Assembly: GCA_022013685.1 (NCBI GenBank)
Contig: JAKLPV010000050.1
Span: 1-48,971 of the forward strand
From: Anaerolineae bacterium
GTDB lineage: Bacteria > Chloroflexota > Anaerolineae > Anaerolineales > Villigracilaceae
Reading direction: 5' to 3'
Length of the DNA: 48,971 nt
The notes under the pieces are model-generated. The model was not told the origin of the DNA and ran no database searches. It was given only the letters and a program-made list of their open reading frames with translations. The position numbers and the translations under genes are program-made. Position 1 is the first letter of the stretch, and every line of letters begins with the position of its first letter. Positions 7,496 through 15,665 of this stretch are shown in pieces.

Positions 7496-7580
7496 CATCC
7501 CTCCGCCGGTACTAACCGGATCAGGTTCTGCGGGTCGAGCGAATAACGCTCCTCTCAGCCTGTCGGGCAGGCTCCCCGTT
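7496..7580 (-). promoter_or_regulatory. TPP riboswitch (THI element)
   Basis: On the minus strand: CGGGGAGCC..., then GGCTGAGAGGA, then ACCCGCAGAACCTGATCCGG and TTAGTACCGGCGGAGGGA. The CTGAGA and ACCTGAT blocks and the closing GGGG/CGGAGGGA region are the conserved TPP-aptamer elements. It precedes the pyrophosphokinase and thiBPQ operon and is followed by an intrinsic terminator, so TPP should switch the operon off. Confidence 0.95.
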
Positions 7581-7646
7581 CAATTGTTAATCGGATTGTA
7601 TCTGGTATCGCAGGTTAATTCAAGAGGCAAACAAACCCGCGAAAAC

Positions 7647-9518
7647 TTATGCTTTTCTGCGGCGAAAGAGCACAACCAGGAAGATCGAGAAGATAACGAT
7701 AAGCGCCAACCCACAGATCACCAAAAGCTGAACCAGGCGGGTTTGCAAGACAGAAGGCTGAACTTCAAAGCTCAAGAAAGCAGCGCGGTCAATCACAAAG
7801 CCATCGGCAGATTGAGCCGTTACCTCAATTTCAAGGCCATAAATACCGCTCAAAAATGGCCTGACCGCCAGCAGCGCTTCGCCGCCCTCGATCTTCATTT
7901 CCAACGTTTCGGCGCTCCCATCTGGATGGCGTAAAATCGCCCGGGCAGTTTCCAAGGGAACGGACACACCCGCCGCAGAGAGCGCAGCGCGAATGTTGAC
8001 GACTTCGCCCAGGCGCGGGATGGTTTTATCCTGGCTGGCTTGCAACTGCGCCCCACCATTGAACTGGGCGGCCAGGGCAAAATCTGCCCCCTCGGGCGGA
8101 GTGGAAGCAGTCGTTCGCAGGGTCACGATCCATTGGCCGGGGTTGGGTTGGTTGAAACCATAACCCAGGTAGATCATCGTGGAGGGGTCGTCCACACGCA
8201 CCAGGCCATTTGCGACGGGGTCCAGCGCAATCTGGTTGCCGCTTGCGCCGGTGACAGCGATTTCCATCGAGCGCGAGCTATCGAACAGGGCAAAGTTGGC
8301 CACAGTCACATTGGCATCGATCGGAATGACCAGATCACGGGTCTGGCCCGGGTCAATGTGCCCGGTAAATACGCGCGAAAACTGGGTTGAAGCGGGCGCA
8401 TTCGAGCCGGCCGGCGGGTCAGCGGGAGCGTCAAATGCCCCGGCCTGCGTTTTTAGCAAAGGCAAGACGAACTTATCGAACACATCTCTTGAAGTATTCA
8501 ACTCTGTGTGCAACAGGGCAATCTCCTCCACCGGCATGGGGATGGCCTTGACGCTATCCACTGTAACGACAACATCTGACGGAACCGGGGTACAGGGCGA
8601 TTGGACCGCGTCGAGCAATTTCGTCCCAGCCAGGGCATGGAACGGCACCCCCTGTCGCCGGACGATTTGCTGGTTGAAGACCCCGACCATGTATCCCGGC
8701 TGAATTTCGAGGGTGGCAGGCAGCATCATTCCCAGCGCAGCAGGCAGCGCGGCGCAGGAAGACCCGGCCATCGGTGTGCCGAGGATGATCAATTGGGCCA
8801 CATCATCCTCACGCATGATCCGGTCAAGGTAAAAACGCGAGATCATGCCCCCCATGCTATGCACCAGTAAATCGACCTGTTCTGCCCCGGTGGCTTCCTG
8901 TACGTTGTTAATGTATTCAGACAAAATACCCGAATTTTGGGCAATGCTGTTGGTTCGGGTAAAAGGGTCGCTCAAACTGCCCGTTTTCATAACCCCGCCC
9001 ACCTGCCCATCGCCCACGGCAAAGCCGCGCAAGCCCAGCTCGGCCAGGTAACCCTGCGGGCCAAGATAAGAATCCCAGGTGTGGAAGTCAGCGTTGAAAC
9101 CGTGTACCATGACCACCGGGCGCGGGATGACGTTTACGGTCAGACTGCCCTCAGCCTGGGTCCCGTTCACGAGGGCGGAGATTAAACGCTGCGGCTGCGC
9201 GCCGCCATCCGCGCCCCAGTACCAGCCCAGGCTGGCAAACGGTTCAGATTCACAGGTGGATTGGCCCGATTTGATGGCGCAACCGGCAACGGGAAGCGCG
9301 ATTCCTGAAACAAGAAAATCCGCCTGAGTTTCGGCATTCACCGGCGAGGGCAATTCGATCCGCAACCGGACGGTATTTCCATCCACTAACCCCGAAAGCG
9401 GCTGGCCTTCACGGCCCAACAGGCTGATTTGGGTGCTTCCAGCCTGGCCGTAGGCAGGAAAAGGCAAGCCAAGAGCCAGAAATATCAACAATAACAAAAC
9501 CCAGGTTCGTTTTTTCAT
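7647..9518 (-). CDS. Secreted alpha/beta hydrolase (PGAP1/lipase-like) with C-terminal membrane anchor
   Basis: 623 residues. Signal peptide (residues 1-25), an N-terminal beta-type domain, then the hydrolase: VVMVHGFNADFHTWDS (HG at 139-140, oxyanion region) and LLVHSMGGMISRFY with nucleophile Ser221. The GxSxG-like motif is HSMGG. The second half is beta-rich, like a bacterial Ig or macroglobulin-type region (GVSVPLETARAILRHPDGS). It ends in one hydrophobic helix followed by RRRKA, so it is likely tethered to the membrane and faces outward. GGGAGA precedes the ATG. Substrate unknown; lipase or esterase is the likely class. Confidence 0.8.
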   Translation of the reverse strand: MKKRTWVLLLLIFLALGLPFPAYGQAGSTQISLLGREGQPLSGLVDGNTVRLRIELPSPVNAETQADFLVSGIALPVAGCAIKSGQSTCESEPFASLGWYWGADGGAQPQRLISALVNGTQAEGSLTVNVIPRPVVMVHGFNADFHTWDSYLGPQGYLAELGLRGFAVGDGQVGGVMKTGSLSDPFTRTNSIAQNSGILSEYINNVQEATGAEQVDLLVHSMGGMISRFYLDRIMREDDVAQLIILGTPMAGSSCAALPAALGMMLPATLEIQPGYMVGVFNQQIVRRQGVPFHALAGTKLLDAVQSPCTPVPSDVVVTVDSVKAIPMPVEEIALLHTELNTSRDVFDKFVLPLLKTQAGAFDAPADPPAGSNAPASTQFSRVFTGHIDPGQTRDLVIPIDANVTVANFALFDSSRSMEIAVTGASGNQIALDPVANGLVRVDDPSTMIYLGYGFNQPNPGQWIVTLRTTASTPPEGADFALAAQFNGGAQLQASQDKTIPRLGEVVNIRAALSAAGVSVPLETARAILRHPDGSAETLEMKIEGGEALLAVRPFLSGIYGLEIEVTAQSADGFVIDRAAFLSFEVQPSVLQTRLVQLLVICGLALIVIFSIFLVVLFRRRKA

Positions 9519-9596
9519 CTTGTCTCCCAGACAGGTAACACTAAAAGTTATAAAGTAATTCTAGCGAATGTTGCTTAATATACAAGATGCATTTTT

Positions 9597-9710
9597 AATG
9601 GGTCTCCGGGATTTTCCCGTAAAGGGTGCCGCATTTTGGGGTGTGAGCGTGCATATGCACGCTCACACCCCAAAATGCGGGGTTTTACCACAGAGATTTC
9701 CAAATGGCCT
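9597..9710. repeat. Dispersed repeat with perfect 52-bp palindrome (family A, copy 1)
   Basis: Bases 9629-9654 and 9655-9680 are exact inverted copies of each other (26 bp each, no loop), starting CCGCATTTTGGGG and meeting at GCAT/ATGC. The left flank CCCGTAAAGGGTG and the right flank AGAGATTTCC match the flanks of copies at 19105 and 33435. It lies in the gap between two divergent genes. Confidence 0.8.
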
Positions 9711-9781
9711 TTTTAATACAGGCATGGGATGAAAATTGTAAAAACAAGGATGTTGAGATGAATCAAAACGTAGTCCTTTGG

Positions 9782-9787
9782 TAAAAT
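9782..9787 (+). promoter_or_regulatory. -10 box giving a likely leaderless mRNA
   Basis: TTTGGTAAAAT ends 6 bases before the ATG at 9794, and no Shine-Dalgarno is present. Initiation 6-7 bases after the box would start the RNA at the ATG. Confidence 0.4.
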
Positions 9788-9793
9788 CATCTT

Positions 9794-11398
9794 ATGATTG
9801 CTCGCATCCTGACCTTAACCCTTTTTCTCAGCCTGTTGTTTTCTGGCTGCACCCGAGCTGCGCCGGTCGATACGGCACTAACCCCGCTGGCTCCGGCCAA
9901 CGTGGCCCTGCCGACCCTGGCCCCGGTGCAGACCTATCTGCCGCCAACCCGCGCGGCGGGTACGCCAATCGCCAGCCCAACGCCCAATGTGCAAATCATC
10001 CTGCCGACCTTTACGCCGCTCTCTCCCGGCCTGGCAAATCTGGATACGCCCACCCCCGGCCCGGTCACTTACACGGTCCAGAGCGGCGATTTTCCGGGGA
10101 AAATTGCCGAAAGTTACGGCATCAGCGTCGAAGAATTAACTGCTGCGAACAACCTCGACCCGGTCTACGCAATCATCTATCCGGGGGATGTATTGATCAT
10201 TCCCATCAGCCCGGAACAAGCTGCGGCCCAGGGCACGCCAAACATCCTGAACGCCCAGACAAACTCTTCCGATTATTTCAAGATCATTCCCGATTCTGAG
10301 CTGGTTTATTCCCCGCTAGGAACCTTGCTCAACATCGAGGCCTTTGTGCGCCAGCAGGGCGGCTACCTGGCCTATTACAGCCTGGATGTGGACGGCGAAA
10401 TTTTGAGCGGGGCGCAAATCGTGCGGCGCATCGCCCAAAATTACTCGGTCAATCCGCGCCTGCTGCTGGCCGTGCTCGAATATCGCAGCCAGTGGGTCAC
10501 CAATCCCAACCCGGCCCCGTCCACGCTTGAATCTCCGATCGGCTACATCGACAATACCCGCGTCGGCCTGTACCGCCAATTGGCCTGGACCGCTGACAAG
10601 CTCAACGAAGGCTTCTACGGGTGGAACGAGGGCAAAATCAACGTCTGGCAGTTGACCGACGGAACATTGGTTGTGCCCCAACCGGGCGTCAATGCCGGAA
10701 CGGCTGGCGTGCAAAACCTGTTCGCAAAACTGGACGACCAGTCTGGCTGGCAAATTGACAGCGGCCCCAACGGTCTGTATGCCACCTACAGCAAAATGTT
10801 CGGCTATCCCTTCGATTGGGCCATCGAGCCGCTCATCCCGGAGAATTTGAGTCAACCCAACTTCGTGCTACCTTTTGAAGCGGGGGATATCTGGTCTTAT
10901 ACCGGCGGCCCGCACGGCGGCTGGGACAGCGGCTCGGCCTGGGCTGCAATCGACTTTGCCCCGCCGGGCGAACCGATGGGCTGCGCCCAGAGCGAATCCT
11001 GGGTAACCGCCGTCGCGGATGGCAAAATCGTCCGCTCTGAAAACGGGGCTGTCGTTCAGGACCTGGACGGCGACGGGCTAGAGCAAACCGGCTGGACAAT
11101 CCTGTACATGCACATCGAAAGCCGCGCACGGGTACAGGTCGGGCAATTCGTCCGCGCTGGGGAGCGTATCGGGCATTCCTCCTGCGAAGGCGGATTCTCC
11201 AACGCCAATCACCTGCACATCGCCCGCCGCTACAACGGAATGTGGATCGCAGCCGACGCCCCCGGCCTGAGTTTCGTCATGGATGGCTGGACTGTCAGTG
11301 GTGGTGGTATCGAATATGACGGTATGATCAGCCGGGGCGGAATCACCCTGGAAGCATGGGAAACCGTAGGGCCAATCAATCAAATCCAACGTCCATGA
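9794..11398 (+). CDS. LysM-M23 peptidase lipoprotein, paralogue 1
   Basis: 534 residues. Lipobox FSGC (Cys19), then a Pro/Thr-rich linker and a LysM domain at about 92-137 (TYTVQSGDFPGKIAESYGIS) for peptidoglycan binding. A middle region has NPRLLLAVLEYRSQW, like the helix of lytic-transglycosylase folds but with Arg/Tyr around the usual ES pair. The C-terminal M23 domain has GGPHGGWD, AAIDFAPP and HLHIARRYNG, giving the His/Asp and HxH zinc ligands of an endopeptidase cutting cell-wall peptides. The start is leaderless-like. It is the first of three tandem paralogues; the next gene overlaps its stop as ATGA. Confidence 0.85.
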   Translation: MIARILTLTLFLSLLFSGCTRAAPVDTALTPLAPANVALPTLAPVQTYLPPTRAAGTPIASPTPNVQIILPTFTPLSPGLANLDTPTPGPVTYTVQSGDFPGKIAESYGISVEELTAANNLDPVYAIIYPGDVLIIPISPEQAAAQGTPNILNAQTNSSDYFKIIPDSELVYSPLGTLLNIEAFVRQQGGYLAYYSLDVDGEILSGAQIVRRIAQNYSVNPRLLLAVLEYRSQWVTNPNPAPSTLESPIGYIDNTRVGLYRQLAWTADKLNEGFYGWNEGKINVWQLTDGTLVVPQPGVNAGTAGVQNLFAKLDDQSGWQIDSGPNGLYATYSKMFGYPFDWAIEPLIPENLSQPNFVLPFEAGDIWSYTGGPHGGWDSGSAWAAIDFAPPGEPMGCAQSESWVTAVADGKIVRSENGAVVQDLDGDGLEQTGWTILYMHIESRARVQVGQFVRAGERIGHSSCEGGFSNANHLHIARRYNGMWIAADAPGLSFVMDGWTVSGGGIEYDGMISRGGITLEAWETVGPINQIQRP

Positions 11399-12957
11399 AA
11401 AAACTGGCGCAACTTCTTTTACTGGTGGTTTTCACGGCTTCTTGCGCTGCCCCCGGCGGCGGGCTGTGGGGCGATCTTGCCACACCCACTCCGGTCGGCT
11501 CCGCGACACCAACGCGTATCACCTATGCGCTTGTCGCGACCGTCACGCCCTCCCCCACAGTCACCCCACAAATGGTGCTGCCGCTTTCCGACACACCCAC
11601 GGTTGGCGCGCCAACCATGCCCACCCTGCCGCCGGTCAACTCTGCCGGGCCAATGCTGCTGCTGCGCGCCCGCAGCGGCGACACCCTCGAAATCATCGCC
11701 AAACGCGCCAATGTGCGTATCGATCAGATCATTTCGGATGTCATCCTGCCTCCTCCCAATGCCCTGCTTGACCCCGGCATACAACTGCTCGTTCCCGATC
11801 AATTGCCCACCGAACGCACCAGCAACGGCCTGATGTTGCCCGATAGCGAATTTGTGCTGTCGCCTGCCGCCATCGGCTTTGATACGGCCCTGTTCGTCAG
11901 CAATGCAAACGGCTATCTTTCGCGTTATAACGAATACCTGATGAGTAACGGACAAACCAGCGGCGGACGCGCTGTCGAGCGCATCGCTTACGACAATTCC
12001 ATCAACCCGCGCATGTTGCTGGCCATCATCGAACTCGAAAGTCGCTGGGTGCGCGGCACACCGACCAACTTTGCCCAGGATGAATACCCTCTCGGTTACG
12101 TCGATAACAACTATAAAGGCCTCTACCATCAGCTAATGTGGGCCATTGGCGAGCTCTCCGTGGGTTATTATGGCTGGCGCTCAGGCGAAATAACCGAAAT
12201 CAACTTCAGCGACGGCTCCAGCATCAGCCTGTCCCCCTCGCTCAATGCCGCCACCGTCGGGCTGATGTACTTCTTCTCCAAGACCCGCAACCGCGAAGCC
12301 TGGTCGCAAGCTGTGGCCGCCTTCCCAGGCCTTTACATCGAAATGTTTGGCGACCCCTGGCCGCAAGCTGAACAAGTCGAACCGCTCTTCCCGCCCGGCC
12401 TGACCCAACCCGAACTCAGCCTGCCTTTCCAGCCCGACCAGGTCTGGGCTTATACCGGCGGCCCGCACTCGGCCTGGGAACGTAGAGGCGCGCTGGCTGC
12501 AATCGATTTTGCCCCCGGATCGACCGAAAAAGGCTGTGTCAGATCAGACAAATGGGTTGTCGCGCCGGCTTCCGGTCTGGTAGTGCGCACCGATACTGGC
12601 GTTGTCATCCTTGATCTGGACGGTGACGGCTACGAGCAAACCGGTTGGGTCTTACTCTTCATGCACATCAGCGACGAAAGTAAAGTCAAGGTCGGAACAA
12701 CCCTGCAAAAAGACGAAAAAATCGGCCACCCGTCCTGCACGGGCGGCGTCTCCACCGGCACCCACGTTCACATTGCGCGCAAATACAACGGCGAATGGAT
12801 ATTGGCAGGCGGCGCATTGCCCTTCACCCTGAATGGTTGGGTGGTCGGACAAGGCCCGGCGCCTTACAAAGGCACCCTGTCCCGCAGCGGCATCTTCATC
12901 AACGCCAATACCAGCGGCTCATTTGAAACAAGGATTATCCGTGAGAGAAACGAATAA
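11395..12957 (+). CDS. LysM-M23 peptidase lipoprotein, paralogue 2
   Basis: 520 residues from MKKLAQLLLL, with lipobox TASC (Cys17). The ATG overlaps the stop of paralogue 1 (ATGA), so the earlier in-frame ATG at 11356 is not needed. A weak LysM follows the Pro-rich linker (LLLRARSGDTLEIIAKRANV). The middle region has NPRMLLAIIELESRWV, which keeps the Glu-Ser pair typical of SLT-type transglycosylases. The M23 domain has GGPHSAWE, AAIDFAPG and THVHIARKYNG, so zinc ligands are intact. Likely an outer-surface cell-wall hydrolase that may cut both glycan and peptide; the first activity is inferred only from the short motif. Confidence 0.84.
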   Translation: MKKLAQLLLLVVFTASCAAPGGGLWGDLATPTPVGSATPTRITYALVATVTPSPTVTPQMVLPLSDTPTVGAPTMPTLPPVNSAGPMLLLRARSGDTLEIIAKRANVRIDQIISDVILPPPNALLDPGIQLLVPDQLPTERTSNGLMLPDSEFVLSPAAIGFDTALFVSNANGYLSRYNEYLMSNGQTSGGRAVERIAYDNSINPRMLLAIIELESRWVRGTPTNFAQDEYPLGYVDNNYKGLYHQLMWAIGELSVGYYGWRSGEITEINFSDGSSISLSPSLNAATVGLMYFFSKTRNREAWSQAVAAFPGLYIEMFGDPWPQAEQVEPLFPPGLTQPELSLPFQPDQVWAYTGGPHSAWERRGALAAIDFAPGSTEKGCVRSDKWVVAPASGLVVRTDTGVVILDLDGDGYEQTGWVLLFMHISDESKVKVGTTLQKDEKIGHPSCTGGVSTGTHVHIARKYNGEWILAGGALPFTLNGWVVGQGPAPYKGTLSRSGIFINANTSGSFETRIIRERNE

Positions 12958-14440
12958 ATTATTGATTTTTGGGGGATGGAAACCAATCCACAGCTTGAAC
13001 CTGATACTCATCATCGGCTTTTTGCTCAGCGGATGTATTCCCGCGCCCGATCCAGGCGAGCCGCTGCCTGATTCGCCGTTAGCGGAGGCTTTTCCTACCC
13101 CGGCAGCGGATTTTACCCCGATCCCTACCCGCGCCCCCTTTCAGCCGGGCGAACTGGTCGATTACATTGCCCAAACCGGCGACACCCTGCCCGCTCTGGA
13201 ATCCCGTTTCAATACCACCGAAGCCGAAATCCGCGCCGCCAACCCGATCATCCCGCAAGACGCCACCAGTATGCCGCCGGGATTTCCAATGCAAATCCCA
13301 ATTTACTATCAGCCCTTGTGGGGCACGCCCTACCAGAGCATCCCCGACCCGCTCTACATCAACGGCCCAGCCCAGGTCGGATTCAACACGACCGAATTTA
13401 TCAATCAGCACGAAGGCTGGCTGAAAACCTACCTGGAGCCGGGTTTTGAAGGCACGCGCAACGCCGGCGCAACCATAGACCTGGTCGCGCGCAATTTCAG
13501 CATCAGTCCGCGCTTGTTCCTGGCGATGCTCGAATACCAGTCACAGGGGCTTTCCAACCCGGCCATGCCCGACACAATTTACTTTCTGGGATACCAGAAC
13601 ACCAATTACAAAGGTCTTTATTTGCAACTGGTCTGGGCTGCCAACACGCTCAATAACGGTTATTATGGCTGGCGTGACGGCAGGCTGCGCGAATTCGAAA
13701 CATCCGACGGACGCATCCAACGTCCTGATCCCTGGCAAAATGCGGCCAGCGTGGCACTGCAATATTTCTATTCCCGCCTGTATAACAGTCCACTCTACGA
13801 CCAAATCATCGGCGCGGGCGGCCTGGCCCAAACCTATGCCAGCCTGTACGGCGACCCATGGCAAAATGTCGAGGCCCATATTCCCGGCAGTTTACGCCAG
13901 CCTGAATTAGTCCTGCCCTTCGAAAACGGCAAAGCCTGGAACTATACCGGCGGCCCGCACACCGGCTGGGGATTAGGCGAGCCTTTCGCAGCGATTGATT
14001 TTGCCCCTGCTGGAGTCTCCGGCTGCGAATTGACCAGCGAGTGGGCCGTGGCCATGGCTGACGGACTGGTCATCCGCTCCGAGCCGGGCATCGTTGTCCT
14101 GGATCTGGACAGCGACGGACAGGAAGGCACCGGCTGGGTGATTTTCTACCTGCACATCGCCACAGAGGAGCGCGCCAGGGCCGGGCAAGTTATCCAGGCT
14201 GGCGAACGCATCGGACACCCATCCTGCGAAGGCGGCTCGTCAACCGGTACACACATCCATGTTGCGCGCAAATACAACGGCGAGTGGGTTTTGGCAGACG
14301 GCCCGCTGGCCTTCAACCTGGAAGGCTGGGTGGCCGCCAGGGGCACGCAGGCTTATCGAGGCACACTGACCCGCTACTCGCGCACGGTGACCGCCTCGAC
14401 CAGCGCAGAAGGCAAGAGTTTGATCAAAGCCGGGGAATAA
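12941..14440 (+). CDS. LysM-M23 peptidase lipoprotein, paralogue 3
   Basis: 499 residues from the GTG at 12941, preceded by AAGGAT and overlapping the end of paralogue 2 by 17 bases. The open frame continues upstream to 12833, but that part runs inside the previous gene. A hydrophobic segment ends in the lipobox LSGC (Cys32). LysM-like YIAQTGDTLPALESRFNTT, middle segment SPRLFLAMLEYQSQGL, and a C-terminal M23 domain with GGPHTGWG, AAIDFAPA and THIHVARKYNG. All three paralogues keep M23 ligands but differ at the putative ES pair of the middle region (RS, ES, QS). Confidence 0.82.
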   Translation: MRETNKLLIFGGWKPIHSLNLILIIGFLLSGCIPAPDPGEPLPDSPLAEAFPTPAADFTPIPTRAPFQPGELVDYIAQTGDTLPALESRFNTTEAEIRAANPIIPQDATSMPPGFPMQIPIYYQPLWGTPYQSIPDPLYINGPAQVGFNTTEFINQHEGWLKTYLEPGFEGTRNAGATIDLVARNFSISPRLFLAMLEYQSQGLSNPAMPDTIYFLGYQNTNYKGLYLQLVWAANTLNNGYYGWRDGRLREFETSDGRIQRPDPWQNAASVALQYFYSRLYNSPLYDQIIGAGGLAQTYASLYGDPWQNVEAHIPGSLRQPELVLPFENGKAWNYTGGPHTGWGLGEPFAAIDFAPAGVSGCELTSEWAVAMADGLVIRSEPGIVVLDLDSDGQEGTGWVIFYLHIATEERARAGQVIQAGERIGHPSCEGGSSTGTHIHVARKYNGEWVLADGPLAFNLEGWVAARGTQAYRGTLTRYSRTVTASTSAEGKSLIKAGE

Positions 14441-14511
14441 TGGCAGTGGTCAGTGTGCAGTTCTCAGTTAGGGTAGTTTCCGCGACAAAAATTCCCATTG
14501 CAACGAAGAAC

Positions 14512-14549
14512 AAAAAAATCAGTGCCCGGACAAATGCCGGACACTGATT
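14512..14549 (-). terminator. Terminator of the redox operon
   Basis: A 13-bp stem with one mismatch (AATCAGTGCCCGG/CCGGACACTGATT), followed on the minus strand by TTTTTTTGTTC, 22 bases past the OsmC stop. Confidence 0.8.
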
Positions 14550-14570
14550 TCTGCTCACTGAATACTGAAC

Positions 14571-15029
14571 CTACCCCTCTTTCCAGGTTCCTTCTTTGAC
14601 CAACTCCCCTTTGCCCGCATCGCGGATGAAATACTTCATTTCCATCGGCACAACCTTGCCAAGCATCGACTGGGCCGGGCAATATTTGGTGGAGGAAAGC
14701 TCGATCGCGCGCAAAACAGCGGCTTCGTCGATGTTCGTGCCGCTAAAGTGATATTCGATTATGATTTGGGTGAAGATATGCGGGTGTTCGCCCTGCTGGT
14801 CGGCATGGACTTTGACCTCGAAGGCCGCCACATCCTGTTTCTTCTTGCGGAGGATGGAAATCACATCCATGGCGGTGCAGCCTGCCAATGAAACGGCCAT
14901 CAGTTCCAGCGGGCGGAATCCATCGTTGGTGCCGCCCACATCCGGGTGCGCGCCGAGCGGCACTTCAAAGCCGGTATCAGCCGTACCGGTAAAGCTCATC
15001 CCATCTTTCCAGATAACTTTTGCGTCCAT
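14571..15029 (-). CDS. OsmC family peroxiredoxin-like protein
   Basis: 152 residues. The OsmC/YhfA pattern is clear: GGTNDGFRPLELMAVSLAGCTAMD with Cys51 and STKYCPAQSML with Cys117, the two redox cysteines that reduce organic hydroperoxides. AGGAG precedes the ATG. It is the last gene of the sigma/anti-sigma/thioredoxin operon and ends at its own terminator, which fits a role in peroxide defence driven by the neighbouring disulfide reductases. OsmC proteins are cytoplasmic homodimers. Confidence 0.9.
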   Translation of the reverse strand: MDAKVIWKDGMSFTGTADTGFEVPLGAHPDVGGTNDGFRPLELMAVSLAGCTAMDVISILRKKKQDVAAFEVKVHADQQGEHPHIFTQIIIEYHFSGTNIDEAAVLRAIELSSTKYCPAQSMLGKVVPMEMKYFIRDAGKGELVKEGTWKEG

Positions 15030-15047
15030 AAATTTTTCTCCTGATTT

Positions 15048-15074
15048 GTAGCGCGAGATAATATCTCGCGCTAC
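15048..15074. repeat. 27-bp palindrome between osmC and the TlpA gene
   Basis: GTAGCGCGAGATA (15048-15060) and TATCTCGCGCTAC (15062-15074) are perfect inverted arms around one base. It contains the stop codon of the TlpA-like gene. A shorter relative, AGCGAGA...TCTCGCT, lies at 23370-23388. Confidence 0.75.
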
Positions 15075-15664
15075 TCTGTTAACAACGGGGTTACATATTT
15101 CTCAAGCGCAGTCATACTGATTTCACCGCTCCAGGTCAGGCGTACCATGCCTTCGCGGTCGATCACAAACGAGGTCGGCAGGCCGGTCACGCCAAAGGCC
15201 TTGGATGCTACGTAGGCCGGGTCCGGCCAGACCGGGAAGGTTAGCCCATACTCAGCCACAAAGCTTGCCACATCCACATTGCCTTGCAGGCCGTCCTCAA
15301 TGGCAATGATAACAAAACCCTGGTCTTTGCGCTTTTCATAATAAGCTTGCAGGGTTGGCATCTCTGCCTTGCAGGGCGGGCACCAGGTGGCCCAAGCGTT
15401 GTACAGAATGACCTGCCCATCGTAATCAGACAAAGCCACCGGGTTGCCGTCCAAATCATTCAGGGCAACCTCCGGCGCGGGGTAATTGACCGGAACCGGC
15501 ACCACCAACCCCTCCGATGCGCGTACATCCGCTGCCGCTTTTGGGATGGCTAAAAAACCGGCAAAGGCCACCAGGATCAGCCCCAGCCCGACCAGCAGCA
15601 TCAGGATGCCCTGGCTGCCAATGGATTTGGCCTTCTGACTGGCTAAACGACGATTGGATGCCAT
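15071..15664 (-). CDS. Membrane-anchored TlpA/ResA-like thioredoxin
   Basis: 197 residues from MASNRRLASQ. One hydrophobic segment (20-42) anchors it; the outer domain has the NAWATWCPPCKAEMPTL active site (Cys95, Cys98) and GLPTSFVIDREG with the cis-Pro, as in TlpA/ResA thiol-disulfide reductases. The start at 15664 leaves one base between it and the stop of the upstream oxidoreductase, which fits translational coupling. The longer frame to 15772 runs through that gene and is unlikely. It probably passes electrons to, or takes them from, the neighbouring disulfide oxidoreductase and cell-surface disulfides. Confidence 0.88.
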   Translation of the reverse strand: MASNRRLASQKAKSIGSQGILMLLVGLGLILVAFAGFLAIPKAAADVRASEGLVVPVPVNYPAPEVALNDLDGNPVALSDYDGQVILYNAWATWCPPCKAEMPTLQAYYEKRKDQGFVIIAIEDGLQGNVDVASFVAEYGLTFPVWPDPAYVASKAFGVTGLPTSFVIDREGMVRLTWSGEISMTALEKYVTPLLTE

Positions 15665-15665
15665 A

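Noticed and set aside
9629-9680. The 52-bp palindrome as a terminator
   Set aside because: No T-run follows on either strand, and related blocks recur elsewhere, so it is a repeat.
12833-12940. Longer N-terminus for the third M23 paralogue
   Set aside because: This part lies inside the previous gene and is low-complexity; the GTG at 12941 with AAGGAT is directly followed by a lipoprotein signal.
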